Shown in pieces: positions 1 to 10,358 of a stretch of DNA of 64,000 nucleotides; the first letter of the stretch is position 1; each line of letters starts with the position of its first letter. The notes under the pieces are model-generated. The model worked only from the letters and a program-made list of their open reading frames with translations, searched no databases and was not told where the DNA came from. The DNA is taken from the NCBI GenBank assembly GCA_963691655.1, contig OY829326.1, positions 147,702,998 through 147,766,997 on the forward strand, in the 5' to 3' direction. Position numbers and translations under genes: made by a program. Source of the DNA: Toxonevra muliebris. Taxonomy: Eukaryota > Arthropoda > Insecta > Diptera > Pallopteridae.

Positions 1-1550
1 CCTTGTGCCACTCTAGAAAACGATCGCGCTTCCAATGGAAGTTTTCAATAGAAAAAAATCTAACCTCGAACTCTATCACCCTGTACCATAAATGAGTTAC
101 ATGAGAATGAGCGCCACTGAAATCGCTAGAAATTCACTGTTATTTCACATATTTACATCAACATTTTGAATTTATTCATTTGAAGTTTTATTATTTTTTA
201 AACAGGCGCTTTTCACAAGTACACAATAAGTGAGAATCAGGAATTCAACTTTGAAAATCTCTAAATAATTCTTCTATTTTTTTTTCTTTAGTATTTAGTA
301 TTTAATTTATAATTGGTATTATTATGTAAATCATTTTAAAACAATTATTTTTATTAGGTATTTTAAACAAACTTTTCCAAATTTTCAACTTCATTTTGAT
401 AATGAACGCGTAATTTTGATTTGGACACTGGAAATGGTTCACAACTACTGCCACCATATGGTTGCTTGTAAATAATTGACAAGGGATTTTTATTATTGTT
501 ATATAAATTGTTCAGAGACATGCTCAAACTTCGATGTTAGACTTGAAACTAAACTTGTTAAATATGAAAATTCACAATGAGCTACGACAATTCAAACAGG
601 CTAATAGGCGGACAGATATACAGTCTAATTCACAACTATAGCATCACCTTTTTATCTGGATTTTTATAGAAAAATTCTTAAAATATACAAACTTTTTTTT
701 GTTTTTAAAATTATCATGGCAGCATACTTTTTTCCGTTCTTTGCTTAGCCACATTTTTGTTCTGCTAGTTATTGGCCTAGGCCATTTCTACTTGACTTCC
801 CCAAAAGTTTTTTTTTTGGAACAGGGCTTGTTCCGGCCCGATGAGTAAGTAGGATAGCTATGAATTTTTAAATTTGCTCCCATTAATGACGTCATTGTAC
901 TGTTTGAAACCCTGTATATCGCCTCAATTTCTTTCCTGAAATGGCTGTAGGTATTTTGTAAGGATTCTAGGAAATGCTTTCCATTCTGATAGATACAGTG
1001 GTTAAAACAATTAAAGATTCATAAGACATTTTTAACTGTAATTTAGCCACTCAAAGTATTTTTAATGATTGTAACTTTCGGTGTAGTACACGTAGGAGGT
1101 ACTGTTAAGTCTTTGCCCCTATCAGAAAGGACTTCAAAATCTTAATTTTTGGAAAGAAATCGGCTAAGCTAAGAACACCGGTAGACTCTATATGGTCTCA
1201 AATTTTGAAGGACCCCATAAAAAAAATGAGGAGTATGCCAAATTAACTTAATATCTTTTAATTTTTAATAAATAGAAATGCTGATATACTTAGTTATGAA
1301 ACGCAAGAAAATTTTATTTCTTTACCGCCACGCATACCGATTTTAATGAAAAATGATTGTAAACCGAATGTATTACTCCAGTTTTTTGGTTTTGGTCGCT
1401 GAATCCAAGTATGGCAGCTAAATTTTTCTAGCACATCAGGTTTTTATACAATAGTATTCATAAAAAAGGTGTTGATGTAAAGTTTGCTAAAAAAACAAAA
1501 TAAGCCAGTTTGAATGGTTGTATCTTTAAAGATACTGTGGGTTAAGGGTT
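1..1550. other. Gene-free AT-rich stretch
   Basis: I see no gene here. Around 1370-1440 there is a short segment containing GGTCGCTGAATCC next to ATGGCAGCTAAAT. It resembles the unit of the inverted-repeat array at 51.77-52.38 kb, so it may be a solitary copy of that repeat. The rest is AT-rich with homopolymer runs and stops in all frames. Confidence 0.5.
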
Positions 1551-1559
1551 AATTATGCT

Positions 1560-2445
1560 TAGGGAAATGGTATCGGGGGGAAAGTATCGATACTATACTC
1601 ATTTGAAGTATCGGCCGAAAAGCATCAGGTACTCAAAAGTATAGACATAAATGTACTCGATACCTAAAGTATCGGGTTCCGATACCTAATGTAAAAAAAA
1701 TCATAAGATGCGCTTAACAAATTTGCGAATTATGTGCAAATTTTTGGTTTTTATTAATTGTTTGAAACATATACATAAGTACGTATATAAATAATGAATA
1801 CATATATGTACCTATGTATATAAAAAAGGTAGATATTTATTTAATATAGATATATATCGTACCCTAACTACAAAAGTGGCACAACCTCTGTTCAACCGAT
1901 TGATCCTCTGTTCAACAATTTCGATACCTATATATTCTTCAACCGCGTATTTCCAAAAGTACCATTTCGCAGAAAATGGAAAAAACTAAAGCTTTGAAAA
2001 GCAACTTTCATGTTCAAGAGGAGATACGAGGTTGAAGAACTGGCTCGAAAATTTTTTTATACAAACTCGCCGAGAACTTATTTCTATCTGGATTCTTAGG
2101 TGATTTTATACTATGTAAGCAATAAAAATAAATTTCGACCAAAATGGAGATACGTGGTTGAAGAATAGAGGTAGCGATTTACAGTATGTACTCCTAAATA
2201 TAAATTAGCGTCATCTGATTATACATATGTTCAAAGAAGTACAAATCGTACTGTTTAATTTTAATTGCAATTGCATTTTCATTTTTTAGTACTAATTTTT
2301 GTACTGGAAATTTTGAAAAGTACGGAATTTCAATACCATCATCAATGTACTCAATGAGTAGAAGTACTCATAATAAAAGTATCGATTAATATAGTATCGG
2401 GATAAAAGTATCGAGTACTCAAAGTATCGAGTGCCGATATGAGAA
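1560..2445. repeat. Cluster of GTATCG/CGATAC motifs, probable DNA-transposon remnant
   Basis: About eleven copies of GTATCG or its complement lie in two clusters, roughly 1570-1690 and 2375-2440, often inside AAGTATCGAG or CGATACC contexts. Between them is a small inverted repeat: TTCTTCAACCGCGTATTTCC near 1935 pairs imperfectly with GGAGATACGTGGTTGAAGAA near 2145. Short motifs iterated in both orientations at two ends with a spacer are typical of subterminal transposase-binding repeats, for example in hAT elements. I could not define terminal repeats or a target-site duplication, so the class is uncertain. Confidence 0.45.
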
Positions 2446-3750
2446 CTCCTTAGAATAAAGTGCTCTGACACCATAATCATATTTTATAAACATAAGCACG
2501 ATTTCTAAATTTAAAAAATTTGTCTAAAAAAATTTCAAATAAAGGGTAATGATATAGTTGCGAAATGGACTGTATGTATGCTATGCGAACTACGAAAACA
2601 AAGAGATACAGATCAAGTTGATTGTAAATAACTCTCGCTCCATTGATTATCTTATTTTTTAACACTTGAGACTTGAGAAGTGTTTTTCACCAATCATTAC
2701 TGCGATATTTTATTATTATTCTGTCTTTTGTATGTGTATGGAATACTCGTAAGATAGAGAGAATTTATCGTATTCATTAGCGTTTTCAGATATGTTTATG
2801 AGTTAATTCAATAGTAATATGATCTATAGGGGAGTGTTGCCTAAAGCAAAATAAAATTCTCTCAGCTTTTGCAAAGGAAGTTTTGCTGCATTAGTGTTGG
2901 AAAAAATCAAAAATTTAGAAATGTTGGTAGAATTTTTTAAATAAAATTTAACGAAATATTCAGTAAACTAAATAATGCAAAAACTACGATGCATTTGCTA
3001 CATCGCTCCAATTTGAGCCATTATCCCCTACTTTTCTACTTTTGTAAGCGTGTGATTGATTAAACTCATAATTTGTGATAAAAAAGAAAGATATTTGCTA
3101 ACGTCTCGTCTCGATAAGTTTCTAAAGTATAAAAACAGAATTTTTCGCGATAAAAATAGATTTTCGTATGCAAATTAAGTGTCTGTGCGTGTCTTAAATA
3201 TTACTACATCTATTTTAATCTGCCAATAAGGAGGATGATTAAAAATTCACGCTGGTGATATCATATTCTAAGCAGCATAACTTAGCCTGAACTTATTTCC
3301 TAAAAAAGAGATTTCACATTCAAATTTGTAATAGAAATTCAAAATGATGGATTGAAACTGGTGATTTTTAAATTTTAGTTGAATCTAAACTGCTGTAAAA
3401 CTCACAAGGTTTTAATTTTTAACTTTTTATTTATGTATGTTCCTAGCTAATAAATATACCTACTATATTATTTCTTTCACTTTACTGATTCGTTTCATAT
3501 AAAGCCTTAAACCAACAATGTTAGGTACTAGGTACAATTTATGGAACAAGAATATAGGTCGAGCTTTTCACATATATTCAGTCCATCTTCACAATATTTA
3601 GTTAGTTTCCCTCGCTGAAACACATTTAAACTATTTAGTAATTAATTATTTTTGATTGCTTTGTTAATTGTTAGTTTAAAGTACTTCAAATTCAAATTGG
3701 AATTGTTTTATTTTTGTTGTCTAATTATTGCCAATGTTTATTATAATGAT
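2446..3750. other. No feature recognised
   Basis: AT-rich sequence with no coding signal that I recognise. The two minus-strand open frames of about 62 codons are low-complexity and match no family I know. Confidence 0.5.
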
Positions 3751-3751
3751 A

Positions 3752-4280
3752 AAGGGTTTTTCAATCGGCATGCCCAAACTTTGACAGCTTATTGGTCTGA
3801 CGTCTTAGGTGGCAGAATTGTCATTTTCTGACGCTTTTACCACTATACAACGCGTTGAAATTGTTAAAATTTATTATAAAAATTTGTGCTCGGTTCGCCA
3901 AGTATTTCGCGAGCTACTAAATTTAGACGGCAGAAATGATCGTCTAACCAAGCGGCCAATTGAACGAATTATCGCGAAATTTGAGCAAAGCGGTTCGGTT
4001 GCCCATCGCGCAGTCCTTGTACAATGCCTAAACGCTCGGTGTAGCAAGAATATTGCTGCTGTTGCTAAAAGTGAGGCTGAAGACCCAAACGTCTCGATTC
4101 TTCGTCGTGCACAAGGAGTTGGCCTTTCTCTGGCATGAACTTGGCCTTAATTGGATGATTTAAAAAAGACCGTGCAACGTGTCGCAAAGCGGGGTTTATA
4201 TTGGAGTTGTGGCAAGAAAATTTCCGCAGCACACGTTATTTCCATATGAGACGATGTGAAATGGCTACCAAGAGCATGCG
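3752..4280 (+). mobile_element. Mariner-type transposon fragment (DUF4817-like HTH end)
   Basis: This is the 5' part of a Tc1/mariner-class element. It starts near the run AAAGGGTTTTTCAATCGG and contains the N-terminal DNA-binding part of a transposase. Past about 4136 the reading frame shifts, and recognisable words continue until the sequence meets the TTAGGTTAGG end of the neighbouring LINE at about 4282. No catalytic domain or 3' terminal repeat is present, so it is a truncated remnant. The exact 5' boundary is not established. Confidence 0.6.
3809..4138 (+). pseudogene. Truncated mariner-type transposase, N-terminal helix-turn-helix
   Basis: The translation has the pattern of the DUF4817-like N-terminus that precedes insect mariner/Tc transposases: an opening FSDAFTTIQRVEIVKIYY block, then a RPIERIIAKFEQSGSV block, then AAVAKSEAEDPNVSILRRA. 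In the family this region forms a helix-turn-helix that binds terminal repeats. Here the expected next segment (an RILRKDLGLHPYK-like block) is disrupted by a frameshift at about 4130, after which the frame closes. The frame opens at GTG, not ATG, so no genuine start is visible. There is no DDE/D catalytic domain. It is non-functional and lies directly against the minus-strand LINE at 4282. I am confident of the family and less so of the subfamily. Confidence 0.65.
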
Positions 4281-4281
4281 A

Positions 4282-4926
4282 GTTAGGTTAGGTTAGGTTG
4301 GAGTGGCAGCCTTCTGCTTGAAAGCACACTTAAGCACAAATTAGGCTCATTGTGATACCACAGTACGGCGCGACTCCCCCATTTACGGAGTGGAGAACCA
4401 TGAGGATTCCATAATGAATCTGGCTATGTCCTTAATATTTATGGATGATAGCTCGGACAGACTAGTGAAAAAAGGTGAACCCAGGAGTTTTAGTCTCCTC
4501 CTGGCCAGGGATGGGCATTCGCACATGAAATGAAGGACTGTTTCTTCCTCCTCCTCAGAGCCGCAGCCCCGACAGAAGTCATTGAATGGCAGTCCAAGTC
4601 TTGCAGCGTGTCTCCCCATTATGCAGTGTCCCGTGAGCACCGAAGTCGTTATGCTGATGGAGCTTCTGCTTAGGTTGAGTAGCTGTCTAGTACGTTTATT
4701 GTCCATAGTGGTCCATGTTAGCCTGGTAATACCACAGGTATGCTCCGCTACCCAGGATCTTTTTGCTTCCTCAAGGTAGTTTTGCTTAATGGCTAATTTA
4801 ATAGACGAGTTAACGCGGTTAAACTTTTTCTCCGAGACTATGTTAAGCCGTTGGCTTATGCCAACAAACCAACAACAATTCACCAACAGGAGAGCAATGT
4901 GGAGCTCGCCGGCAATGCAATCTACT
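4282..4926 (-). mobile_element. 5'-truncated non-LTR retrotransposon (LOA/R1-like) 3' end
   Basis: Read on the minus strand, the coding end of a LINE ORF2 is followed by a roughly 100-base 3' UTR containing GTGGTATCACAATGAGCC and CTTAAGTGTG, and it ends in CCAACCTAACCTAACCTAAC. The tail resembles those of the LINE at 62.76 kb and the SINE at 47.1 kb. The 5' end is truncated close to the DNA transposon at 4927. A target-site duplication was not found. Confidence 0.7.
4383..4886 (-). pseudogene. LINE ORF2 C-terminus with zinc-binding CCHC-like tail
   Basis: This is the last about 160 residues of the polyprotein of a non-LTR retrotransposon that carries RNase H. The recognisable hallmarks are TGHCIMGRHAARLGLP followed by CRGCGSEEEEETVLHFMCEC, a Cys-x2-Cys-x(n)-His-x4-Cys arrangement found C-terminal to RNase H in LOA/R1/I-group fly elements. 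The tract is open to its natural-looking stop at 4383, but everything upstream (endonuclease, reverse transcriptase, most of RNase H) is missing. It is therefore a 5'-truncated copy and not an autonomous gene. The closest relative in the window is at 62.94-63.25 kb. Confidence 0.7.
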
Positions 4927-5067
4927 CACAGTGGGCTTCAACCATGTTTAGGTTTGACCAAAAAGACGTCGAAAACGGACTTTACAGCTTGATTAATATA
5001 CGATTGAAGGTCACAAAACCGTTTGAAGTGAAATCGCAGTTGCTCATTTTTCCGAGAATTCATGAAA
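4927..5067 (+). repeat. Left terminal inverted repeat of the 1,043-bp transposon
   Basis: It begins CACAGTGGGC and includes GACGTCGAAAACGGACTTT. It is the reverse complement, with scattered mismatches, of 5829-5969. Confidence 0.8.
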
Positions 5068-5393
5068 TTCCTTTTTTTTTTACGGTCTTTAATAGCCCAG
5101 ATATATACAGTACCGTGCAAATCAAAAGCAGCAAATCTAGACTTATCATACTTATTACGTTTTCTAAGTCTAATAAGGGACTTGTAGTATCAATTAATTC
5201 AATTAAATTTGGACTCATTGAACCCCTTTTGACTAAACTTACGTCAATTTGTCAATAATTAGATGGAAAACAGTTCTGCATAGACAGAAGTTAAAAGTAG
5301 ACTGATGAGTCGAAATTCAGCTGAATCAATTCATTCAACAAGTCTCTTATTAGACGAATTGAAGGAGGACGACTAAAACATTGCTCTGTAAAG

Positions 5394-5762
5394 TTACTGG
5401 CAAGCATGGGGGCGGAATTTTTCGCAATGGGATAAATTAGTTTGTTCACGGTCTTTATCGGTTCCACGAAATAAATATAAATATTGACCACCTAATCCAT
5501 TGGGAAGCTCCGGAAACCCAAATGTATTGCAAATGCTTAGGGGAAACCTATGATCGTAAATATTAAAACTAATATTCACAAAATTATTTGAAAGTTTCTG
5601 AAGCTTTTCAGATATGAGGAACGATTCGGTTTTTCTCTTTCCAAAAACGATTCTTTTTACCACACGGTGCGCAAACTTTCCTCGTCTTCTCTTCATGGTC
5701 ACATTTGAGGTCCATTTTAACAAAATAAAATCTCGGAAGAATTCAGCCAGATTCAACTTCAA
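5394..5762 (-). pseudogene. Unrecognised ORF inside the long-TIR transposon
   Basis: A 122-codon open frame lies between the long inverted repeats. It opens with basic residues (KRRRGKFAHRVVKRIVFGKRK) and then loses obvious structure. I recognise no family. Its location entirely inside the element suggests a transposase or accessory remnant, but I see no DDE motif or zinc finger. An accidental open frame is an equally fair reading. Confidence 0.2.
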
Positions 5763-5828
5763 TTATATTATAAACACGCTTTCTATAATATGATACGATT
5801 TATAAACTGTACAAATTACAAAAAGTAG

Positions 5829-5969
5829 TTTCATGATTTCTCGGAAATATGAGCAGCTATGATTTAATTTCAAACAGTTCTGTGACCTTCAATCGTATAT
5901 TAATCAAGCTACAAAGTCCGTTTTCGACGTCATTTTGGTCATACCTAAACATGGTTCAAGCTCACTGTG
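5829..5969 (-). repeat. Right terminal inverted repeat of the 1,043-bp transposon
   Basis: It ends CTCACTGTG followed by the TACT duplication. It pairs with 4927-5067. Confidence 0.8.
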
Positions 5970-5973
5970 TACT

Positions 5974-6386
5974 GTTCAGTTCCTTTAGTTTTAGTTTTAT
6001 GGGTTAAAACATATGGGCATATTCCTTTTATCAGAACTTTTTTTAATCAACCACTAAAATACATTCAATCTAATTCTTGATTATGCTAATAATTGAGCAT
6101 ATTCAATTGTGTTTTTGGTTAATATTTTTGAAAGAGAATTCACGAGTTTATATGCACTAAAAATATAATAAATAAATAAATAAATAGTTTGAAGTATATT
6201 TTAATGAAAACTGTTGGTTTGAGTGTTTTTTTTTTTTTTTTGAGAAATCTAATTAACACTGTCGCATATTGTCAATATTGATATGTATGTCAAAATAATA
6301 TTATCAACTATACATACAAACATTCATGCGTACAAGGTACGATTTTTTTTTGTTAACACATCAGATTAATGACATTATAATTCAGT
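5974..6386. other. AT-rich spacer, no gene
   Basis: Contains an AATA/AAATA simple repeat near 6170 and a 17-base poly-T at about 6225. No coding signal. Confidence 0.5.
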
Positions 6387-6904
6387 CAGCGGCGGGTTCA
6401 TGAAGCAATTTTAGGGGATAGAAGGAAATATATTTAAAAATTTGCTAATTTGCTTATATTAATATAAACATCGTGATTGATACCCAGACAACTTCTAAAA
6501 CAAATTGAAGAAAATTCTCATATTTTTATGAAAAACATATGCATACATACCACTCATTTCAAATATAAATTAAATTTTAATCTACCTCTTTAATGTATAC
6601 CCATAATTTGGGTTTAATTTCAAATAAAATTTAACTATTTTGATGTCTAATGTCCGGCCAAATATTCTCGATCTAGCATCGAGCTCATAGTTCATGATAT
6701 CTTTAATTATATATTTGCTAACAGATTCGTGCAAAAAATTTTAATTTATTTAAAAGAAGATCTGGACTCGGTAATTAATTGTTGGTATGTCATATAAGGG
6801 ACCTCTGTTATATCAGGAACGTCTGATGGAATTTTCTCAATATTTAGACTTTGAGCCAAAATCTGACCGGAGAATCTATCACGTTTGAATTTCGAGTCAT
6901 TCTA

Positions 6905-7942
6905 AGGAGTGAGATCGAAAAAATCTTAACACACGTTTTACTTAATAATTTTTTTTGGGTGTAAAATTTAAAAATTTCTTTGATCTAGTTATCTTTGAAA
7001 AATATGTCAGTTGTTATTTTTAATGACCAACATTTTGATTTATTGTGAGTTTGATCAAAATGAGTGAAGAAAAAGAAGTACGTCTTAAAATTTTTGAAAA
7101 TTTTGAAAAATATCCAAACTGGTCCTGCAAAAAATTGGCCAAAGAATTGAAGGTCTGCCGTCAAACTGTTTCCATTGTTATTAAACAGTTTCAGGAGAAT
7201 TTGACCATCGATAGGAAACCTGGTTCGCGAAGAAAACAAGGACCACATGATATTGGGAAAGCCAAGAAAATCGAAAGCATATTGAAAAGATCTCGAAACA
7301 CATCTGGTAGAAAAGCTGTCCGGTTAGCCCAGTGCTCTGACCATTTGGTGCGAAAAGTTAAAGCCAATGCAGGTTTGAAAACATACAAAGTCCAAAAAGT
7401 TCCTGACAGGAATGCTGCAAAAAATTTAGACGCCAAAAGTAGGGCTCGGAAATTAAAATCGAATTTCAGACAAAAATATTCATGTTGTATAATGGACGAC
7501 GAAACGTATGTACTGGCAGATTTTACGCAGCTTCCGGGTCAATATTTTTATATTGCTGATGCTCGAGGAAATGTCGAAGAACTATTTAGAATCCAAAAGC
7601 AGACCAAGAGAAGCTAAGACCAGTGGAGAGATATTGAGGTCTTGTGAAAAGAAACTTAAAGAGCACAAAAAAGGAGTCCCAAAATATCGAAGATTTTAAA
7701 AAGCAGATGGGCAAACTGTTCCAAAAAGGTGTCTGAAACAACTATCAAATCTCTAATGGAAGGTTTACCAAAAAAGGTCCACTAGTTCATAAATAGTGGT
7801 TAGAACTATAAAAGTTATATTTTTCTATAATTTGTAAAATATTATCAATTAAACAGAAAAAAAAAAAAATCAAAACTCTACGATCAACCGTTTAAAAATT
7901 ATTGAATTTTATATATGTAAAGATTTTTTCGATCTCACTCCT
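6905..7942 (+). mobile_element. Tc1/mariner-class (ITm) element, internally deleted, copy 1
   Basis: Both ends carry the same inverted repeat of 23 perfect bases starting AGGAGTGAGATCG, with 26 of 27 matching, flanked by TA on each side (6903-6904 and 7943-7944). The TA duplication and transposase sequence place it in the IS630-Tc1-mariner superfamily. Compared with the copy at 59.5 kb it lacks about 250 bp between TTTAGAATCCAAAAGCA and ACCAGTGGAGA. That region encodes the end of the first and all of the second catalytic block. Confidence 0.9.
7060..7617 (+). CDS. Truncated ITm transposase retaining the DNA-binding domain
   Basis: An open frame of about 185 codons starts at ATG 7060. It begins MSEEKEVRLKIF and encodes paired helix-turn-helix segments (WSCKKLAKELKVCRQTVSIV, then a second region around GRKAVRLAQCSDHLVRKVKA), joined by a basic GSRRK linker. 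It runs into the first catalytic aspartate block (MDDETYVLADFTQLPG). It stops just after the internal-deletion junction, so the second Asp and the Glu are absent from this frame; downstream, the VERYW-like piece lies in another frame. It cannot be a catalytically active transposase. In this copy the DNA-binding portion is uninterrupted, unlike the other copies, which is compatible with a recent insertion or with a repressor-like product. Whether it is transcribed is unknown. Confidence 0.6.
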   Translation: MSEEKEVRLKIFENFEKYPNWSCKKLAKELKVCRQTVSIVIKQFQENLTIDRKPGSRRKQGPHDIGKAKKIESILKRSRNTSGRKAVRLAQCSDHLVRKVKANAGLKTYKVQKVPDRNAAKNLDAKSRARKLKSNFRQKYSCCIMDDETYVLADFTQLPGQYFYIADARGNVEELFRIQKQTKRS

Positions 7943-8101
7943 TATCTTGAAAGTGCAAAAAGTGACAATTTTCATAATTTGTTATTTCATTTCAAATTAA
8001 GTTGTTCACAGTTTTTATTGAGATCGTAAAAAAATTGCTAATTTTTATTTAGTTAGCTGCGAATTGTTTTCTTCATTTCAACCCCCCTGTATCCGCCTCT
8101 G

Positions 8102-9105
8102 ATTAAGTTGTATCCAATATTTAAACAACACACAGTTACACCTCGGTATAATATTATAACTTTCCAACAAAGTGTTGACTCATCACATTTTAACTGGAAT
8201 TTCGGCAATTTCATAATTTATGTTAATTTTTCATACAAAATAGCACTCGTTTGATTTTACAGACATTATTTATTTATTTTTTGTTGTTTTCATTTTGCAT
8301 AAGTAAATTATAAATGAATGACAGTAAATTTAGCAATAGTTTTTACTTTACTTACGTATATGTAGTGGCTGTTCCAGAATTTGGGACTGGAGGTGCCTGC
8401 CTATAGTAAAATAATAGAAATATATATTATTTTATATTCTAACTATGCTGAGCGGGTAGAGGGTGTGCTAAAACCCCTACATTCGCCGGTAAATCTGCCA
8501 CTGGTTGTATGCAGCTTGTTCCTACCTGAAGGTTACAGTTGGCATTCTAATATAATTTGTTTGGTTTCTTTTATTGAACATGGGCGTATACAAAATAAAT
8601 TTGCATACAATTTCTAATAAACACACTGCACTGATTTATTTAAATAAATAAATAAATAAATTAATTTTTTTTTTAATAAAGCATTTATTATTACGTGTAC
8701 ATTTTTTTTGTAAATGTAGTTTTATTAATGTAAAAATATTCTGTTTTCGTAAAGTTAAAATCGAGTTAATCACTTTGTGTTACTCGCACTGAACTGAATC
8801 AATTACCTTAGACAATTATTTTAGATAGCACGTAAGTAATGAAAAATGTAAGTAAGTTCAAAATAAAAATGAAAGAAAAGACAGCATAATTTTTTTTTTT
8901 TATAAATATTATCGACGATGTTATCGCTCATAATTTCAAATGTTTTAATACAGATATTAAATGTTCGTTTTTATTTTTTTTTTTCGTTAAATTATTAAGG
9001 CCATTGTAGCACATTTGATTTCGACTATAAAAAATATGACAAAGTGTTTGTATAGAAATTTAGAAATTTGCTTATATCTTGTAAACATTGAACAGTTTTA
9101 AAAAG
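8102..9105. other. AT-rich spacer, no gene
   Basis: Contains AAAT/TAAA runs near 8640 and several poly-T tracts. The 78-codon frame at 8381-8617 has no ATG-led domain that I recognise and is probably chance. Confidence 0.5.
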
Positions 9106-9444
9106 CAATGCCCTCTACTCCCCAGTAAATCTGTACAAACTCATGTTTCAGATGGTTTTGGCAGTCAATCCTTTAGCAAAAATATTAAGGGGTGGTAAGT
9201 AGATCAATGTATTCGTATTCAAGCTGTTGCCGGAAAAGCTCCCGTACCACAGTTCTTTGAAATCTGGCAAGAGCTTTCCTAACGCTGTCAATATTAAATC
9301 TGCTCCATTAAACAATGGATGCATAGGCGATGATGGGTCTAATCAAAGCTTTATAGAGTCATAGGGCTTAATAAGGTGATAGATCCTATGTTTTGCCAAA
9401 AATAGTCTTACATTGACAAAAAGCTGCCTGTGCCTTGGATACCT

Positions 9445-9642
9445 TTAGCTCAACATGAGAACGCCTAAAAAGTTTGGTATCTTGAATAACTCTAAGATAT
9501 TGCACTTCAATAGCTGACTAGTGATACCTGTGAGAACTGGTAAATTGAGACCATCCATAATCCTTCTACTGATAAAGCGAATAACACCAGTTCTAAGAGG
9601 GTTAAACGATAGCCCATTTGAGCAACAACAAGAGTCAATCAT
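9445..9642 (-). pseudogene. LINE reverse-transcriptase thumb-region fragment
   Basis: This 65-codon open piece contains CSNGLSFNPLRTGVIRFISR and DGLNLPVLTGI, which match the segment following the YADD box in fly LOA/R1-type reverse transcriptases (pattern: GLSVNPxKTxxVxFTRK, then a DGLxLP-like block). It has no start of its own. It is one exposed window within the longer broken ORF2. Confidence 0.6.
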
Positions 9643-9673
9643 ATTCAGAACAGTTTAGGCCTTCCTTTATACA

Positions 9674-10358
9674 TTAGAGTGGTTCTTAGGCATATGATGG
9701 TCATACGTTGACCCCTCTTATGCAGTTTTTCACCACTTTTGGAAAAGACGACAAAAAAAAGCATAAATTTACATAAAGAATATGTAAAATTGAGTTTTAA
9801 ATCATTTTAAATAAGAAAAAAATATTTTCGGAATAATTTTTTTTTTTATTATAAACTTATTTTTATATATTATTCATAGAAATCTATTACGTTATTGTCT
9901 TGTCTTCCAAAAGTGGTGAAAAAGTACTTTCGAGGGGTCAACGTATGACCATCGATATAAAGTTTTTACTCTACGCCCCCTAATTTTGTTCCTTTATGTG
10001 AAAAATGTAAACTGTGAAAGTTTCAGGCAAAAATATTTAAATTTAAACGTGCCTTCTCGGGCTTAAAGTTTATATGTGAAAAACACTCCCGTATTATCAA
10101 ATAGTCCAGTCGGTAGAGTAAAAAATCCACCAAAAGTTCATAATAATTCTTATCTGAGATTTTTTTTCAGTAATTGTTAGATGGAAAAACCAATATATAT
10201 AATAATAAAAATAATAATTTAAATAAATAAGCAGCATATTACATACATACATACCACATTTTTTGAAGCCGAAATATAAATATTTTTTTCTGAAACTTTT
10301 ACAGCTTATATTATTAGCATAAAAATATTCCAAACTTAAAAATTAAGGACCACTCTAA
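9674..10358. mobile_element. 685-bp MITE with internal inverted repeats
   Basis: The left end TTAGAGTGGTTCTTA mirrors the right end (reverse complement TTAGAGTGGTCCTTA), and the element is flanked by TATACA on both sides (9668-9673 and 10359-10364). Inside, a second inverted repeat joins about 9698-9752 with 9898-9955; both arms contain GGTCATACGTTGACCCCTC and TTTTTCACCACTTTTGGAA. It has no coding capacity. It sits inside the LINE fragment, whose sequence resumes on the other side. The superfamily is not established by a 6-bp duplication. Confidence 0.7.

Larger units (their letters stand above)
4927..5969. mobile_element. 1,043-bp DNA transposon with 141-bp terminal inverted repeats
   Basis: The left end (4927-5067) and the reverse complement of the right end (5829-5969) match over about 141 bases at roughly 90% by eye. 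Both begin CACAGTG and continue through CATGTTTAGG, GACGTCGAAAACGGACTTT and TTGATTAATATACGATTGAA. The element is flanked by TACT on both sides (4923-4926 and 5970-5973), consistent with a 4-bp target-site duplication. CACAGTG termini with a 4-bp duplication suggest a CMC/Chapaev-like class; a Transib-like class is the alternative, because those also begin CAC but make 5-bp duplications. It is probably non-autonomous. Confidence 0.75.
6387..8101. mobile_element. Putative hAT-like element interrupted by an ITm transposon
   Basis: The right end reads, on the minus strand, CAGAGGCGGATACAGGGGGG, a terminus type that is common in insect hAT elements. The left end at 6387 reads CAGCGGCGGGTTCA, matching 10 of the first 14 bases. 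Subterminal AATTTGCTAATT and AAATTAGCAATTT are also alike. The flanks ATTCAGT and ATTAAGT match at 6 of 7 positions. Subtracting the nested element leaves about 675 bp with no coding capacity, as in a MITE. The imperfect duplication keeps confidence moderate. Confidence 0.4.

Noticed and set aside
4281..4300. Interstitial telomere (TTAGG)n array
   Set aside because: Only three to four units, positioned exactly as the 3' tail of a LINE; it is not a telomere remnant.
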